Shown here: positions 1-11,742 of the stretch, piece after piece
Layout of the letters: each line of letters starts with the position of its first letter
Numbering within the stretch: the first letter of the stretch is position 1
Source of the DNA: Panicum virgatum
Lineage: Eukaryota; Streptophyta; Magnoliopsida; Poales; Poaceae
DNA: 64,000 nucleotides
Direction of reading: 5' to 3'
Assembly: GCF_016808335.1 (NCBI RefSeq)
Contig: NC_053149.1
Span: forward strand, 15,551,714-15,615,713
The notes under the pieces: model-generated
What the model was told of the DNA's origin: nothing
Database searches by the model: none
Seen by the model: only the letters and a program-made list of their open reading frames with translations
Program-made: the position numbers and the translations under genes

Positions 1-14
1 AGATGCTTAGGAAG

Positions 15-500
15 TCAAATGGCTCTTATGCTAGTTCGAGGAGAGTCAATCATTCCAATAGCGCAAGTACCAGCTTTGTCTTTCCTAAGCTTAGTAAAAT
101 CATAATGGACAAGATTTGAGTTGGGTGATTTACCTTTAGGACAATCCTTACCCAAATGTCCCTTTTCTCTACATGTGTAGCAAGTGCGATTTTTGACTTT
201 ACATGACTCAGAATTATCCTTGATATTCTGCACTTGCTTCATTTTGGGCTTCATCCATGAGTTAGAATCTTGATTGCACTTATAGGAGTGAGGTTGGGCA
301 CTCTGGAAACCAACCGGTCTGACCGGTCTAGGGTGACCGGTCAGGTCAGTTCCCACCTCGCTTTGCTGAATGGGGCATGCTGTAATAAGATGTCCTTTTT
401 CCTTGCATCTGAAGCATACCCTTGTCCTTGCACGACACTTTTCTTTTCTTGAAAGCTTGATCTTGTTCTTGGAGTTCATGGAACAAGTGGAGTGTTCCAT
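15..500 (-). pseudogene. copia gag C-terminal part with two CCHC zinc knuckles
   Basis: The frame encodes two CX2CX4HX4C knuckles, CFRCKEKGHLITAC and CYTCREKGHLGKDC, the nucleic-acid-binding motif of retrotransposon nucleocapsid. The linker is rich in Lys, Arg and Asn. Two copies of the CCGGTC palindrome lie in the coding sequence between the knuckles (about 313-345) and are translated as a Pro-Val-Arg-Pro-Val type stretch. Stops separate this frame from the upstream gag pieces at 644-1081 and 1294-1788, so gag is broken. The reading frame ends near the window edge, and protease and pol would follow to the left. Confidence 0.8.
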
Positions 501-643
501 GTTTGACTTTTGACTTTGAACAAGATTGCTTCTTTTAGCTTGACCTTGTTGAGGAGCAAAGGGAGTGAAATTTCAACCCTTCTCAAGCTTCTTCACCATG
601 TGATCATGGTTATCTTAAGAAGGTTGCACTTGAGTCTTGCTCT

Positions 644-1081
644 TCAACTTGGTTGGCTTTGATTTTTGCTCTTTGACCTCTTTCCCGGAATTATCACTTT
701 CTTGATTAATGAGGTCTTCACAAGTATCTGCAGCAACATGCTCAACACAAGAGGTTGTTGCCTGGGAGAAACAAGGTTTATCACAAGATAATGAATATTG
801 AACTTGTGAGCAAGTGCATGTGTGTGTGTGGGAGGTTGATAGTGTGTTACCGATGTTATTACAACCTCAAGAGCAACTTGTAGTGACACATGTGAATCCA
901 CAAGCATCTCATAGGACTTTTCAAGTTCCAAATGAGTTCCTTGTAGAGCCACATGCTCACTAGTGAGCTTCTCAACTTGAGCCTTGAGCACCTCATTTTC
1001 TTTCTCCAATGATGCTACACTAGTAATTGAGTTAGTAGCATTAGCACAATCATTGGATAGCTCATTATACCTCTGGATCAA
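644..1081 (-). pseudogene. copia gag middle part, coiled coil
   Basis: This is the central gag segment between the UBN2-like N-terminal domain and the zinc knuckles. Its first ~70 residues (NSITSVASLEKENEVLKAQV and onward) have the heptad spacing of a coiled coil, as in the long Gag proteins of Sireviruses. The second half (Thr/His-rich, then Lys/Ser-rich) looks low in complexity. It is separated from its neighbours by stops and frame changes. Function is inferred only from position and composition. Confidence 0.6.
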
Positions 1082-1293
1082 AGAAACTTGCTCTAGTTTG
1101 ATCTTTTCAAGGTCTAGAGTTAGAGCCTTGATTGCTTCAACTTTTTGATCTTCATCTTACTTGATCATTTTCTTGCTTTTGGCCATCAAGCACTTGTGAT
1201 CAACTTCACTTGAAGATGTTGATCTAGATGAAGGTTGCGCTTGTCTTGATCGCCTTCGGGAGCACTTCTTGTTCTGTCTGCGCTTGTCCCTGA

Positions 1294-1788
1294 TCAGACC
1301 GGTCTGACCGGTTCCACCTGGGAACCAACAGACTCAGTTGATTCTGCTCCTTGATCTTCGGGAGGAGTCATAAGAGGATGAATGCATGTTTCTGAAGTAG
1401 AGCATTCCTCTAGTGACTCCTCTTCTTCTTCTTGATCCTCATCATCACTATCTTCTTCACATATAGCTTCAAGAAACTTCCAAAGACGATGAGCATCAAC
1501 ACGTGTCACTGTTAACTTATCCTCTTTGTGTATAAGATCTGAAAGTTCTTTATCTATATTCTCAAACAAGAGGTTAGTGACACAAAGATTGCGAAACCAA
1601 CATTCTTTTTCCTCGTTTGACAATTTTGACAAATTGTCAAAGTCCTTGGGAAGAATACTTGTTTTCACAACCTGCTCATAAGAAGGACCCAATGCCCTTA
1701 AAGCATTAAGAACATGAGCTGACCAAGAATAGTAGTTTGAGCCATCGCATTGGAGTGGCTCAAAGGATACCTGACAAAGGGTCGACAT
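1294..1788 (-). pseudogene. copia gag N-terminal part (UBN2-like)
   Basis: The product begins close to the primer-binding site and has the typical start of plant copia Gag: a Tyr-Tyr-Ser-Trp stretch within the first 25 residues (CDGSNYYSWSAHVLNAL), then an Arg-Leu-Trp-Lys-Phe-Leu helix near residue 100, matching the UBN2/gag-polypeptide family of copia type. The end is a very acidic Glu/Asp tract. The frame closes at a TGA that lies within a copy of the ACCGGTCTG palindrome (about 1296-1315), so expansion of that motif may have truncated gag. The initiating ATG lies about 40 bases downstream of the PBS. Confidence 0.75.
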
Positions 1789-1825
1789 CGTGATACTTCA
1801 AGCGGTGAACCTTCAATCTGGAGAC

Positions 1826-1841
1826 CGAAGCTCTGATACTA
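1826..1841 (-). other. copia primer-binding site
   Basis: On the minus strand the sequence just inside the LTR is AC followed by TAGTATCAGAGCTTCGG. The standard plant copia PBS is TGGTATCAGAGC, complementary to the 3' end of initiator methionine tRNA. One mismatch is present. It fixes the LTR boundary at 1844 and the element's direction. Confidence 0.85.
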
Positions 1842-2678
1842 GTTGAAAGGATCTTTGGATGTCTCCTAGAGGGGGGTGAATAGGCGTTCTAAATTCTCTG
1901 CAAATTTCAGCACTTGAAACAGAGATTAGTACACTGACCGGTTAGACCGGTCAGGCAGATCAGACCGGTCCTATGTAGAACTTGCCCAATATCAGAGTTT
2001 CTCCCCTCTTTGACTCTAGCACAATTGCAACTTGGTGTAGTGCCTCTGAATATGATATCAAATATATTTCTAGTCCCTGCACACACAGAAACAGCACAAC
2101 CGAGTAGATCGAAGCAAAAGCACAAAGTAAAGCTAGAGAAATGAGTAGTGAGGCAAACCACAAAGGAGACACAAGGATTTGTTTCCCGAAGTTCAGATTC
2201 ACCAAAGTGAATCCTACGTCTCCGTTGAGGAACTCGTTGGGCTTGAGTCTCTTGCAACTCGATCCCTTGAGTTGGGTCTTTTTTCAACTACTCCTTCTTT
2301 CCACTATCTTGATCCTTTCCACCAAGGGGGCAAGATCACGCCCACACAGACTTGTCGCTGCTCACCACACCGTCGGGAGCTAGCCGACGATGCCTAGCCG
2401 CCTAGGAGGCTCACCTCCAATAGTAACAAATGCAAATTTGAATCTTTAACGGAACCAAGAGTGCTCAAGCTATGGTTGCTCCCAGCTGCTCGAAATGCAG
2501 CTCTCACAGTGGTCACATTGCTCACACACACTCAATCTCTCAACCCAATCAATGGATACGCAATCTATTTAGCACAACTCACAAAGAGTGTTGGGGAGAG
2601 CTAGTTGGTCAAGAAAATGCCTCAAGAAGCTCAGGAATAGCCAAGGAACCAGAAGCCCTCGCAAGAGAGGGCCAAGGG

Positions 2679-3062
2679 TGTCAGACCCGGGGCAGCGGGA
2701 CTGTTTATAGGTATAGAATGTTCTAGAGTAAGGGATAGCTCATGGATGTACCTTATCTCTCTTGTAACTACCCGAATAGGCATAGAACTAGCTACAGTAC
2801 AAAGGAAACTACCCGATTGCGTTGTAGTAGGACTCCAACTGTACTCGGCTAGGACTTTCCATGTAACCCTGTCCCCCCCCCGGATATATAAGGGCGGGCA
2901 GGGACCCCCTCGAAAAACATCAACACCTAAGGCAATACAAACAACCACACAGTACGTAGGGTATTACGCAACTCGCGGCCCGAACCTGTCTAAATCTTTG
3001 TGTTTCTTGTACCATCGAGTTTCAGAGTAGTCGGTCCATACTTACAAACCTTACTGCTAAGG
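2679..3062 (+). repeat. gypsy 5' LTR, first part
   Basis: Matches 13926-14309 of the 3' LTR. A TATA box (GATATATAAGG) lies at about 2883-2893 after a C-rich run. It is broken by the solo LTR inserted after TAAGG; the remaining 35 bases resume at 4533-4567. Confidence 0.9.
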
Positions 3063-4527
3063 TGTAAGGATCACCGGGGTGTCCGACCCTAGAGGGAGAA
3101 GGGGTGAATAGGGTCGCTAAATGCTTTTTAACCTTGGGCTCAAACTACTTGTATAAGATAAACCTAACACGTCCTATACAAGCTAGTTATAACTAAGGTT
3201 TACCTTTTCTATTCTCTACTTACCCCAAAATACTTGCAACCTATAGCCAATCCTAACCAAACTAACTAGGAAGGTAAAGGCACGCAAGATAAAGTAAATG
3301 CGGAAACGTAATATGGTAAGTAAAGAGGTAAGTGCAAGAGGGATGCAAACTCCCGAGTAGACACGGTCATGTAACGTGGTTCGGCACAAACGCCTACGTC
3401 CACGGGACACCGAGGCTCTTCCGATCACCGTCTTGCACTACGCCACCAAGGCGATGCCGGCAAGCAAAGACAAGTGCACCTAAGACACTAAGTCTCGTGC
3501 ACTGCCACCGTCTCTCTCGGTCACCCGGCCGAAGTCCACTACGGAGCTTCTCCACCAAGGAGGGGGCCTCCTCTTCCCCCGCACAAAGTGTCGTTGCCAC
3601 TCCACACCAAGACGGAGGGTCACACGATGGATCACAAGTTGCTTGCCGCAGCAAGACTTCTCTCAAGGGAGCTCTCGCAAGAACTAATCCCTATTACAAG
3701 CACTAAGCACTCTCACAAGTGTGCTTAAGCCTATATGATGTACAATGAAGCTCTAAGGTGGTTGGAGATGATCTTTGGCTCTTGTATGCTTCCTTGGTCT
3801 CCAGCACTATCAAATGAGGCGTGGGGTGGCATATATATAGCCCAACCCCTCAAACTAGCCGTTGGAGGAGAGCTGACAGAAAAAGTTCGTAACGCCGGTT
3901 AAACCGACGCTCCTCCAGTAGCCATCACCGGTTCAACCGGTGTATGTAAACTGCCCACTTGAAAACTAGCCATTGGCAATCAACCGATGTATCGTCGGTT
4001 TAACCGATGTATCGTCGGTTTAACCGATGTATCGTCGGTTTAACCGGTGAGTGTAACTTCTTCCCGTTCCATGAAAAATCACCTCTCTGGACAACTGAAC
4101 CGATGAGATTGACCGGTGCATCATCGGTTCAACCGGTGTATGTATTTTCCTCGGTCTTCATCTGCCAATGCACTGACGTATATAACTTCCGTAGCGTCGG
4201 TTCAACCGGTGAGTGTAAGACACTCCAGAACTGTTCCAAGTCAATGCACCGACGTATGCAATTTCTTCAGCGTCGGTTTAACCGGTGTATAGAATTTCCT
4301 TTATCTTGATTTCTTTGACTTGGATTTCTTCACGGTCTCTTCAATTCTTGTCCCTTGGACCGAAGAGGTTTCAGAGCCTAGCTACACCTATCTTCTCTTT
4401 GTCATCACTTGAACCTAAAAGCCTGAGAATGGTCATCTTAACACATATATTAGTCCAAGTGTTGTGTGTGTCATCAATCGCCAAAACATTATATTGAAAT
4501 ATGGCATGAGAGGCCATTTTCGCTACA
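3063..4527 (-). mobile_element. solo LTR (copia/Sirevirus-like) inside the gypsy 5' LTR
   Basis: A 1465-bp TG...CA segment flanked by perfect TAAGG duplications (3058-3062 and 4528-4532). Deleting it restores the gypsy LTR exactly as in the uninterrupted 3' copy. On the minus strand it starts TGTAGCGAAAATGGCC and carries a TATA box (CTATATATATGCC) near 3826-3840. The 3' end shares the GGGTGAATAGG block with the outer Sirevirus LTR. It carries no internal domain, so it is a solo LTR left by recombination. Many CCGGTT(C/T)AACCGG palindromes lie at 3895-4285. Confidence 0.9.
3975..4050. repeat. short tandem palindromic repeat in the solo LTR
   Basis: Three consecutive ~20-bp units of the type CGGTTTAACCGATGTATCGT, each with an inverted CGGTTTAACCG core. 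Related single copies continue to 4285. Confidence 0.75.
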
Positions 4528-4567
4528 TAAGGGTATCCCTGAGCAGGCTTGGCAATAAACACCGACA

Positions 4568-4587
4568 GTAGGCGCGCCAGGTAGGGG
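4568..4587 (+). other. gypsy primer-binding site
   Basis: Immediately after the LTR end (CCGACA) comes GTAGGCGCGCCAGGTAGGGG, the position and form of a gypsy PBS. The first bases differ from the expected TGG. The tRNA was not identified. Confidence 0.6.
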
Positions 4588-4733
4588 ACTCGGCGAGTTC
4601 ATCGTCGAGTTCGATGGCCAATTTCGCTTCCAGCACCATGGCGCTTCCTCAAGGCGCCACCTTCGTCTTCAGCTCATAGGTTGGCGTTGCCAACGGTTCA
4701 GGCGGCTTTGACAGCCACTTAACCAACCCCATC

Positions 4734-6873
4734 ATGCTGAAGGCAACCTCGTCGGAAAGCTCCAATATGCTCGCCGGATCGGATGATTATGGCGTCATGC
4801 TACTTCCTGACCTCGCCAAAGAGATCGAGATGAAACTCGAAGACAACTCGGGTTCCACTCGGACTCAGATTGATCTCAAACCAAATTCTACTCGGATTGA
4901 AACTCGTCTTGCCCAACCCATCTATGGGCTGCGCAATGTATCATCTACTTATCGACAGATGATCAAAACCATCTATGAAAATAGCTTGGACCAACTACTT
5001 TGCGTCGAGAACTCCTCAGTCACCGCTAGCCGGGAGGCACCCGTTTTCAACGTATACCCAGATCCAGACAACTCATCTCATGACAGCCTGGATTTCATCA
5101 CCAATGCGTTGGCAAAAATCCAACTCAAGTCCTGCCAGGATCACACACTCGCAGAACTACTCGACAACCTCCGATAAGTTGCCAGCATTGATGATCTCCC
5201 GTTCCAACACGGTACTCCCCTCACAACTGTATGGGAAACCAGGTCTAGGGGAACCGAGATAGTTGATTATGAATCAGACCTGGAGAGTTACTCTCCAGAA
5301 TGCCTGGTTTCCGTGATCAACCAGCAAGGTGGTGGTGCTCCCAGTCATCACGATCCCAACAAAACCGCGGATCAGATTTCAGAAGACAATCTGACCCCAA
5401 GACGCCCTACAAGATGAGGATGAAGCTACTCGCACAGCTCGCAGTGCAAGAAATCAACGTAAAGGAGAACGTAGGGCTCGAGCTACTGAGCGCGCTCGTC
5501 TTCACCCGCGCAATCTCAACAACGAATTCAACAATGTTGCAGATCCAATCTTCACTACTCCTATCGCCGCGATGACAAAAGCAACCCTGCGACTCATGCA
5601 GATACCTCAAAACTCGTAGATGGAACGCATCATACACCTCGCTAAACATCCTGTCGAGCAACTCGAGAGACAAAATCCCTTGTCCTCGCTTCATGGCACC
5701 CGGTCAAGGGCTACCGCAATAGTCATACCTCAAGCAAGTCGCACCCCCGGAGGCCATCATCGTCAACAACAGATGGAGCAGCAAAACCAAAGAAACCAAG
5801 GGGATTAGGAAGCCGCAAGCAATCACCGCCCCAGGGGTGGCCAACCACCAGCTAACCGAGCCCCTGGGCCGCAGCCGAACTGCAACAACAACAACCAAGA
5901 AGAAGTAGCCAATTCCATAATGGATGCCCGGGATATCATCAATGCAAGACGCAGAGCGCATCTTGCAAACAATTCCGATCGCTTCCCAGCCCTCAGCAAT
6001 GTTTTCGACAATGTCGAGTACCCAAAGGATTTCAAACCCACAAATATCCAGAAGTACAACAGTAAGCAAGACCCTGCTCAATGGTTACTTTTATACTCGA
6101 CCGCTGTTAGTGTTGCAGGAGGAGACACCAACACCAAGGTCCTCTACTTTCCGATGGCCCTGGAACCTGCACCTCTCATGTGGCTCAAGAGCTTTCCGCG
6201 CGAGTCCATACACTCGTGGGAGGATCTCAAGAAGGCCTTCATCGACAACTTCCAGGGATCCCTGCACCGAGTAGCTACTCGACATGCCCTGTCTATGTGC
6301 AAGCAGGAGCAAGGCGAATCCATCAGATCCTACGTCAAGCGCTTCTTCGACACAAGAGCCACTATCCCCAACGCCCCGGACGACGACGTCATTGACTACT
6401 TCCAGAGTGGCATCATTGTCAAATCCCTCTACCGTGATTTTGGGCGTAACCAACCCAAAACGGTTGTGGAGCTATGCGACATGATGCAGCGCTGGGCAGA
6501 CGAAGAAGAGCAAGAGCGCAGCCGCTTCCTGCACCGTAACAACAACAACAACAACAACAACAACGGGAAGCGCCACAATGACCGTGGAGGGCCCAACAAC
6601 CAACGGGATCCTACGTGCAAGCGCAAGCCTGATGATACTGTTGGCACTATGGATCGCACTCTGTGTGGTAAGAAGAACGAAAAGCCGCAAGATCAGTTCG
6701 ACAAGATCCTTCATAACAAAAGATGTCCAATCCACCCTAAGAGCAACCACTCGATGTGGGAGTGCACGATCCTGCGCAAATCCTTCCAGTTGACAACCCC
6801 AGATGCCCCTAAGAAGAAGCAGAAAAAGGATGACGAAGACGACAAAAAAGACCCCGACGGGTTCCAACAGTAA
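4734..6873 (+). pseudogene. gypsy gag (retrotransposon gag domain)
   Basis: 4734-5177 encodes an N-terminal gag leader; 5180-5920 is broken by stops; 5920-6873 is a clean 317-residue frame. That frame has the retrotransposon gag fold signature (WLLLYSTAV, WEDLKKAFIDNFQG) around residues 50-120, an Asn run from AAC repeats at about residue 207-215, and a C-terminal Cys/His cluster (CPIHPKSNHSMWEC) in the zinc-knuckle position. Gag would form the particle that packages the RNA. The leader break means no full-length Gag can be made. Confidence 0.8.
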
Positions 6874-6999
6874 CAAAACGTCGTCAACGTCATATTCGGA
6901 GGAGACCCAAGCTTCTCCAAGCGGTCCTAGAAGCTACTACTCAGAGAAATCCTCTCAGTTGAGCCATCAACTCAGAAGCCATTAAAATACAGCGAGGTC

Positions 7000-7695
7000 C
7001 CCATCACCTTCTCCAGGGAGGATCATTGGACCAGCTTCTCTGAACCAGGAAAGTTCCCGCTAGTACTCGATCCAGTCGTCCAGGGATCAAAACTTACTCG
7101 AGTACTCATTGACGGCAGAAGCGGGCTCAACTTGATTTTCGCAAGCACACTGGCGAAGATGGGCCTCAACTACATGAGTTTGCTTACTCCAAGCAAGGCC
7201 CCCTTCTACGGCATCGTTCCCGAAAATTCTTCTACACCAATTGGCTCGGTCACCCTCCCGGTTACATTTGGTACAGAACAAAACTTCCGGACAGAGTATA
7301 TCAAGTTTAAAGTGGCCGACTTCGAATCTTCCTACCACGCCATACTGGAAAGACCAGCGCTAGCCAAGTTTATGGCAGTACCACATTATGTGTACCTACT
7401 CCTCAAGATGCCGGGCAACACAGGAGTCCTCTCCCTACGAGGGGACCTCCTCAAGTCCTTCGAGTGCGACAAGGAAGCAATAGATCATGCCTCTACTATT
7501 CGAGTTCCTAGCTCTGTCAGTGAAATTCTTGCGGCCGCCAAGGAACTCTCACTCAACAAGGACTCCATGCCTTCCAAGAAGACAAACCAGTCGTCGGTAA
7601 AACCATCCGGCGACGTGGGCAGTAAGACTATCCAGCTACAAGAGGGAGATGACTCCAAAAATGTCATTATCGGGGCTGGCCTGGGTGATAAATAG
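7000..7695 (+). pseudogene. gypsy aspartic protease region
   Basis: The region around 7085-7140 encodes VLIDGRSGLNLIF, matching the aspartic protease active-site block of this lineage with the Asp in place. A second conserved block (FKVADFESSYHAILERPAL) follows near 7310-7365. The frame closes with a TAG at 7693-7695, before the RT domain, where an intact element would read through. It is inactive as part of a broken polyprotein. Confidence 0.75.
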
Positions 7696-8745
7696 GAAGT
7701 CGAGCTCGTCAACTTTCTTAGGGCCAACCGAGACGTATTCGCGTGGAAACCAGCAGATATGCCAGGGGTACCCAAGGAGTTGATCGAGCATGCCCAAAAA
7801 GTCGACCCCAAAGCCACACCAAAGAAGCAACGGCTACGACGTTTCTCCCCGGACAAGCGAGAAGCCATCAAGAAAGAGCTGGCAAAACTACTCGCAGCAG
7901 GGTTTATCAAAGAGGTATATCATCCTGAATGGCTGGCCAACCCTGTACTCGTCCAGAAGAAGAACAACAACGAGTGGAGGATGTGTGTCGACTACACTGA
8001 TCTAAATAAGCATTGCCCAAAGGATCCTTTCGGGCTACCCCGCATAGATCAAGTAATCGACTCGAGTGCATGATGTGTCCTATTATCCTTCCTTGACTGC
8101 TATTCAGTCTATCATCAGATCGCCCTGAAAGAAGAAGATCCAATTAAGATGGCATTCATCACCCCTTATGGGGCATACACCTACAAGACCATGTCCTTTG
8201 GGTTGAAGAACGCTGGTGCTACCTATCAGCGCGCGATACAGCTGTCCTTTGCTGATCAGCTACATCGCAATGTTGAAGCCTATGTTGACGACGTCGTTGT
8301 CAAAACCAAGACCCAGGATCAATTCATAGTTGATCTGGAGGAAACTTTCAATAGCCTCCGAAAGTTTCACTGGGAACTCAACCCAACCAAGTGTGTCTTC
8401 GGCGTACCCTATGGAAAACTACTCGGCTTCATCGTCAGCAACTGAGCAATCGAGGCTAACCCAGAGAAGATCAATGCCATCATGGCCATGGAGACTCCTG
8501 CCACTATCAAGGACGTCCAGAAGCTCACAGGTTGCATGGCAGCCTTGAATCGATTCCTGTCCAGGCTTGGTGAACGAGGTCTACCTTTCTTCAAGATCCT
8601 CAAGCGACAAGATAAATTTGAGTGGACTACAGAGCCGCGGAAGCACTCGAGAATCTCAAGCACCATCTCCAGTCACCGCCAATTCTTACAACTCCACTAC
8701 CCGGCGAGGAACTACTCCTCGACATCGCTACGACTACTCATGTAG
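7696..8745 (+). pseudogene. gypsy reverse transcriptase, interrupted
   Basis: Recognisable RT blocks in order: FIKEVYHPEWLANPVLVQKK, MCVDYTDLNKHCPKDPFGLP, FLDCYSVYHQI, FGLKNAGATYQR and the catalytic YVDD (about 8281-8292), then LNPTKCVFGV and the connection region. In-frame TGA codons occur at 8071-8073 and 8443-8445, and the frame is lost near 8640. The catalytic motif survives but the polyprotein cannot be translated. Confidence 0.85.
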
Positions 8746-8951
8746 TCAGCACGACGATAGTAGTCGAATGCTCGGAGGAAGGCCACGCTTATGGCGTCCA
8801 GAGACCAGTCTACTTCATCGGCGAAATACTCTCTGAATCAAAGGTTAGATATCCATCAATTTAGAAAGTTCTGTATGGGATTCTAATCACCTCCAAGAAG
8901 CTTCGATATTATTTCGACGAATACAAGATCTCAGTAATTATTGACTTCCCA

Positions 8952-10886
8952 TTGGTGGATATACTCCACAATCGGGATGCCACCGGACGAATCTCAAAGT
9001 GGGCGGTTGAACTGGGAGCCTTGGAAATCAACTTCAAGCCAAGAACAGCAATCAAGTCGCAAGCACTAGTCGACTTCTTAGCTATATGGCCGGAAAATCA
9101 AATCCCAGCACCTCACAATGTCCCAGAGCATTGGGTAATGTATTTCGATGGTTCACTCAAGCTCGACGGAGGCGGTGAGGGAGTTCTATTCATTTCCCCC
9201 AAAGGAGAGCAATTGAAATATGTGTTCCAGATCCTGTTTAAAGTCTCCAACAATGAAGCAGAATATGAGGCACTGCTACATGGGCTTCGCCTAGCAGTTT
9301 CTCTCGGCATCAAGCGACTACTTGTCTACGGTCATTCTCTACTCGTCGTCCAGCAAGTAAACAAAGAATGGGACATCAACAAGGATACAATGGATGCATA
9401 CGTTGAAGAAATCAAAAAACTTGAAAACAAATTCTCAGGATTGGAAATCCACCACGCATATCGTGGCAACAACGTGGGAGCTGATGTCCTATCCAAACAT
9501 GGATCTGCTCGAGCAGTTGTACCATCTGGAGTCTTTGTCCATGAACTACATCATTCATCAGTCAAGGTACATTGTCAACAAGTTACTGACGCGGAGGCCC
9601 CGGCCACAGTCAGAGAAGTGCCAATGATCAAAGAAGACTGGCGGATTCAGTTCATCGACATCATCAAGGAGTTCAAGCTCCCACCACATGTTGATGCCAA
9701 GAGCGCCGAAGTTGCCCGCATTATTAGGCGAAGGAAGGGTTTCGTGCTCGTCGGCGACAACCTGTACAAGCGCTCTGCCTCCGTCATGCTCATGAAATAT
9801 GTTACCCTTGAAGAAGGCAAAGACATCCTCAGGGAGATACATGAAGGAGTTTGCGGCAACCATGCTGCATCAAGGACACTAGTCGGCAAGGCCTACAGGT
9901 CAGGATTTTTCTGGCCAATGGCTGTATCAGATGCAGAAGACCTTGTCAGACGATGTCCTGGCTGCCAATTCTTTGGCAAGAAGACTCATGTGCCAGCACA
10001 CAACCTGATAACAATCCCTCCGTCATGGCCGTTCGCCTGCTGGAGTCAGGACATGATCGGACCCTTAACCGTAGCTCCAGGAGGATTCAATCATGTGCTG
10101 GTAGCAGTCGACAAGTTAACCAAGTGGATCGAGTACAAGCCCATTGTCAAGATCTCATCAGATAGAGCTGTGGATTTCATCTCCGACATTATACACCGGT
10201 TTGGATTCCCCCACACTATCATTACAGATCTGGGTTCTAACTTTACATCATAGTCTTTTTGGGATTTCTGCGACAATTCCTGCATAGAGGCCAAATATGC
10301 TTCAGTGGCTCATCCTCGAGCAAATGGCCAAGTGGAACGTATCAATGGCCTGGTACTCGACGGATTATAAAAGAGACTCTACGACACCAATTTCAAGAAG
10401 GGTGGCAAGTGGATTCTAGAACGACCCCATGTGGTCTGGGGGCTGCGAACGCAGCCTAGCAAAGCTACTGGACAAACACCTTTCTTCCTCACCTATGGGT
10501 CAGAGGCTATACTACCCGCAGATATCATATGGAAATCTCCAAGAGTAGAAGCCTATCAAGAAGGAGAAGCAGATGAAGCTCGACAACTTGAGTTGAAATC
10601 AGTCGAAGAAGCCAGGATCAATGCTTTGACCCAATCGGCTAGATATCTTCAAGGAGTCAGACGCTATCATGATAGCAATGTCCAGCAAAGATCTTTTAAT
10701 ATAGGAGATCTAGTCCTACGAAGGATTGAAGATGAAACAGGACTGCACAAATTAAATTCCAGATGGGAAGGACCCTTCATTGTGCCTAAAGTCACAAGAC
10801 CCAGTTCATACAGAATTACTGATGCAGACAGTAATGAGGTACCCAATTCCTGGAACATTGAGCACTTGCGCAGATTCTATCTTTGA
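8952..10886 (+). pseudogene. gypsy RNase H and integrase, interrupted
   Basis: 8952-10253 encodes an RNase H with YFDGSLKLDGGG, the NNEAEYEALLHGL helix and the HGSA end, the type of second RNase H found in Tat elements. The integrase follows: an HHCC zinc finger (GNHAASRTL ... CPGCQFF), then catalytic-core blocks with Asp in SQDMIGPL and in TDLGSNF. A stop at 10251-10253 interrupts the core. The Glu block (NGQVERINGL) follows in the next stretch, and 10431-10886 gives the core end and C-terminal domain ending WNIEHLRRFYL. It is non-functional. Confidence 0.85.
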
Positions 10887-11039
10887 TCCAAATTACATGG
10901 TGATGTCAGATGATCTTTTTAATAAATCAAGGATTTCTATCAACCGTTTGACTACATGAAAGGCAGTTTTCAACCTGGCAGCATCATATTTGACTACTCT
11001 CTACTAGGTTTTTCCAACAAGGGTAATCTCCACAGATTC

Positions 11040-11620
11040 ATCTCGACCTGGATAACCTAACCAGGGATAGCTTACACAGTATTTCCATTAGGATAACTAT
11101 ACAAGATATATCCTTGTCTTCAATAATAGGGACACAACCTACTTGCTGGCTCGAGAAGGTCCATGGATACCTTTACTAATTTGTCCAACTTGGGTAACCC
11201 GACGGGGTTCATCCTAACAGGTCAACTAGAAGGAACTCCAACCTTACGATTAAGGCACAACTACTCGCTTGCTCGAGTATGTCTTGGATACTATTAAAAT
11301 TTGTCCTACTGGGTAACCCGACGGGGTTCATCCTAACTGGTCAATCTTAATAGTTACTCCAGTCTACATGTTAGACACCCTACTCACTGGCTCGAGTAGG
11401 TCTTGGATATTTTAAAGATGGTTTCATCTTGGGTAACCCGACGGGGTTCATCCTAACAGATCTATCTTAAAAATTACTCCAGTCCTTGTTTAGGACAACC
11501 AACTCACTCGCTCTAGTAGATTGTTGATATCTCTACACAGTTTTTCTATCAGGATAGTCCGACGGGATTCATCCTAACTGATCAACTACGGAGATTACTC
11601 CATATAAGCATTCTACTTGT
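11040..11620. repeat. ~120-bp tandem repeats downstream of gypsy pol
   Basis: Four clear diverged units share GGGTAACCCGACGGGGTTCA at about 11191, 11310, 11430 and 11550, with a weaker one near 11045. Each unit also has a CTCGAGTA-type segment. Arrays in this position are known in Tat elements and can seed satellites. Confidence 0.8.
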
Positions 11621-11742
11621 CCAATCGAGTAGTTTGTACTTATCCTACGGTATCAGATCATGGTTCTGAAGACACACCAATAGGATAAAAGCAATACAAA
11701 GACAAGTTCTTACAGAAGATCACAAGAGCTGTTACAAGCAGA

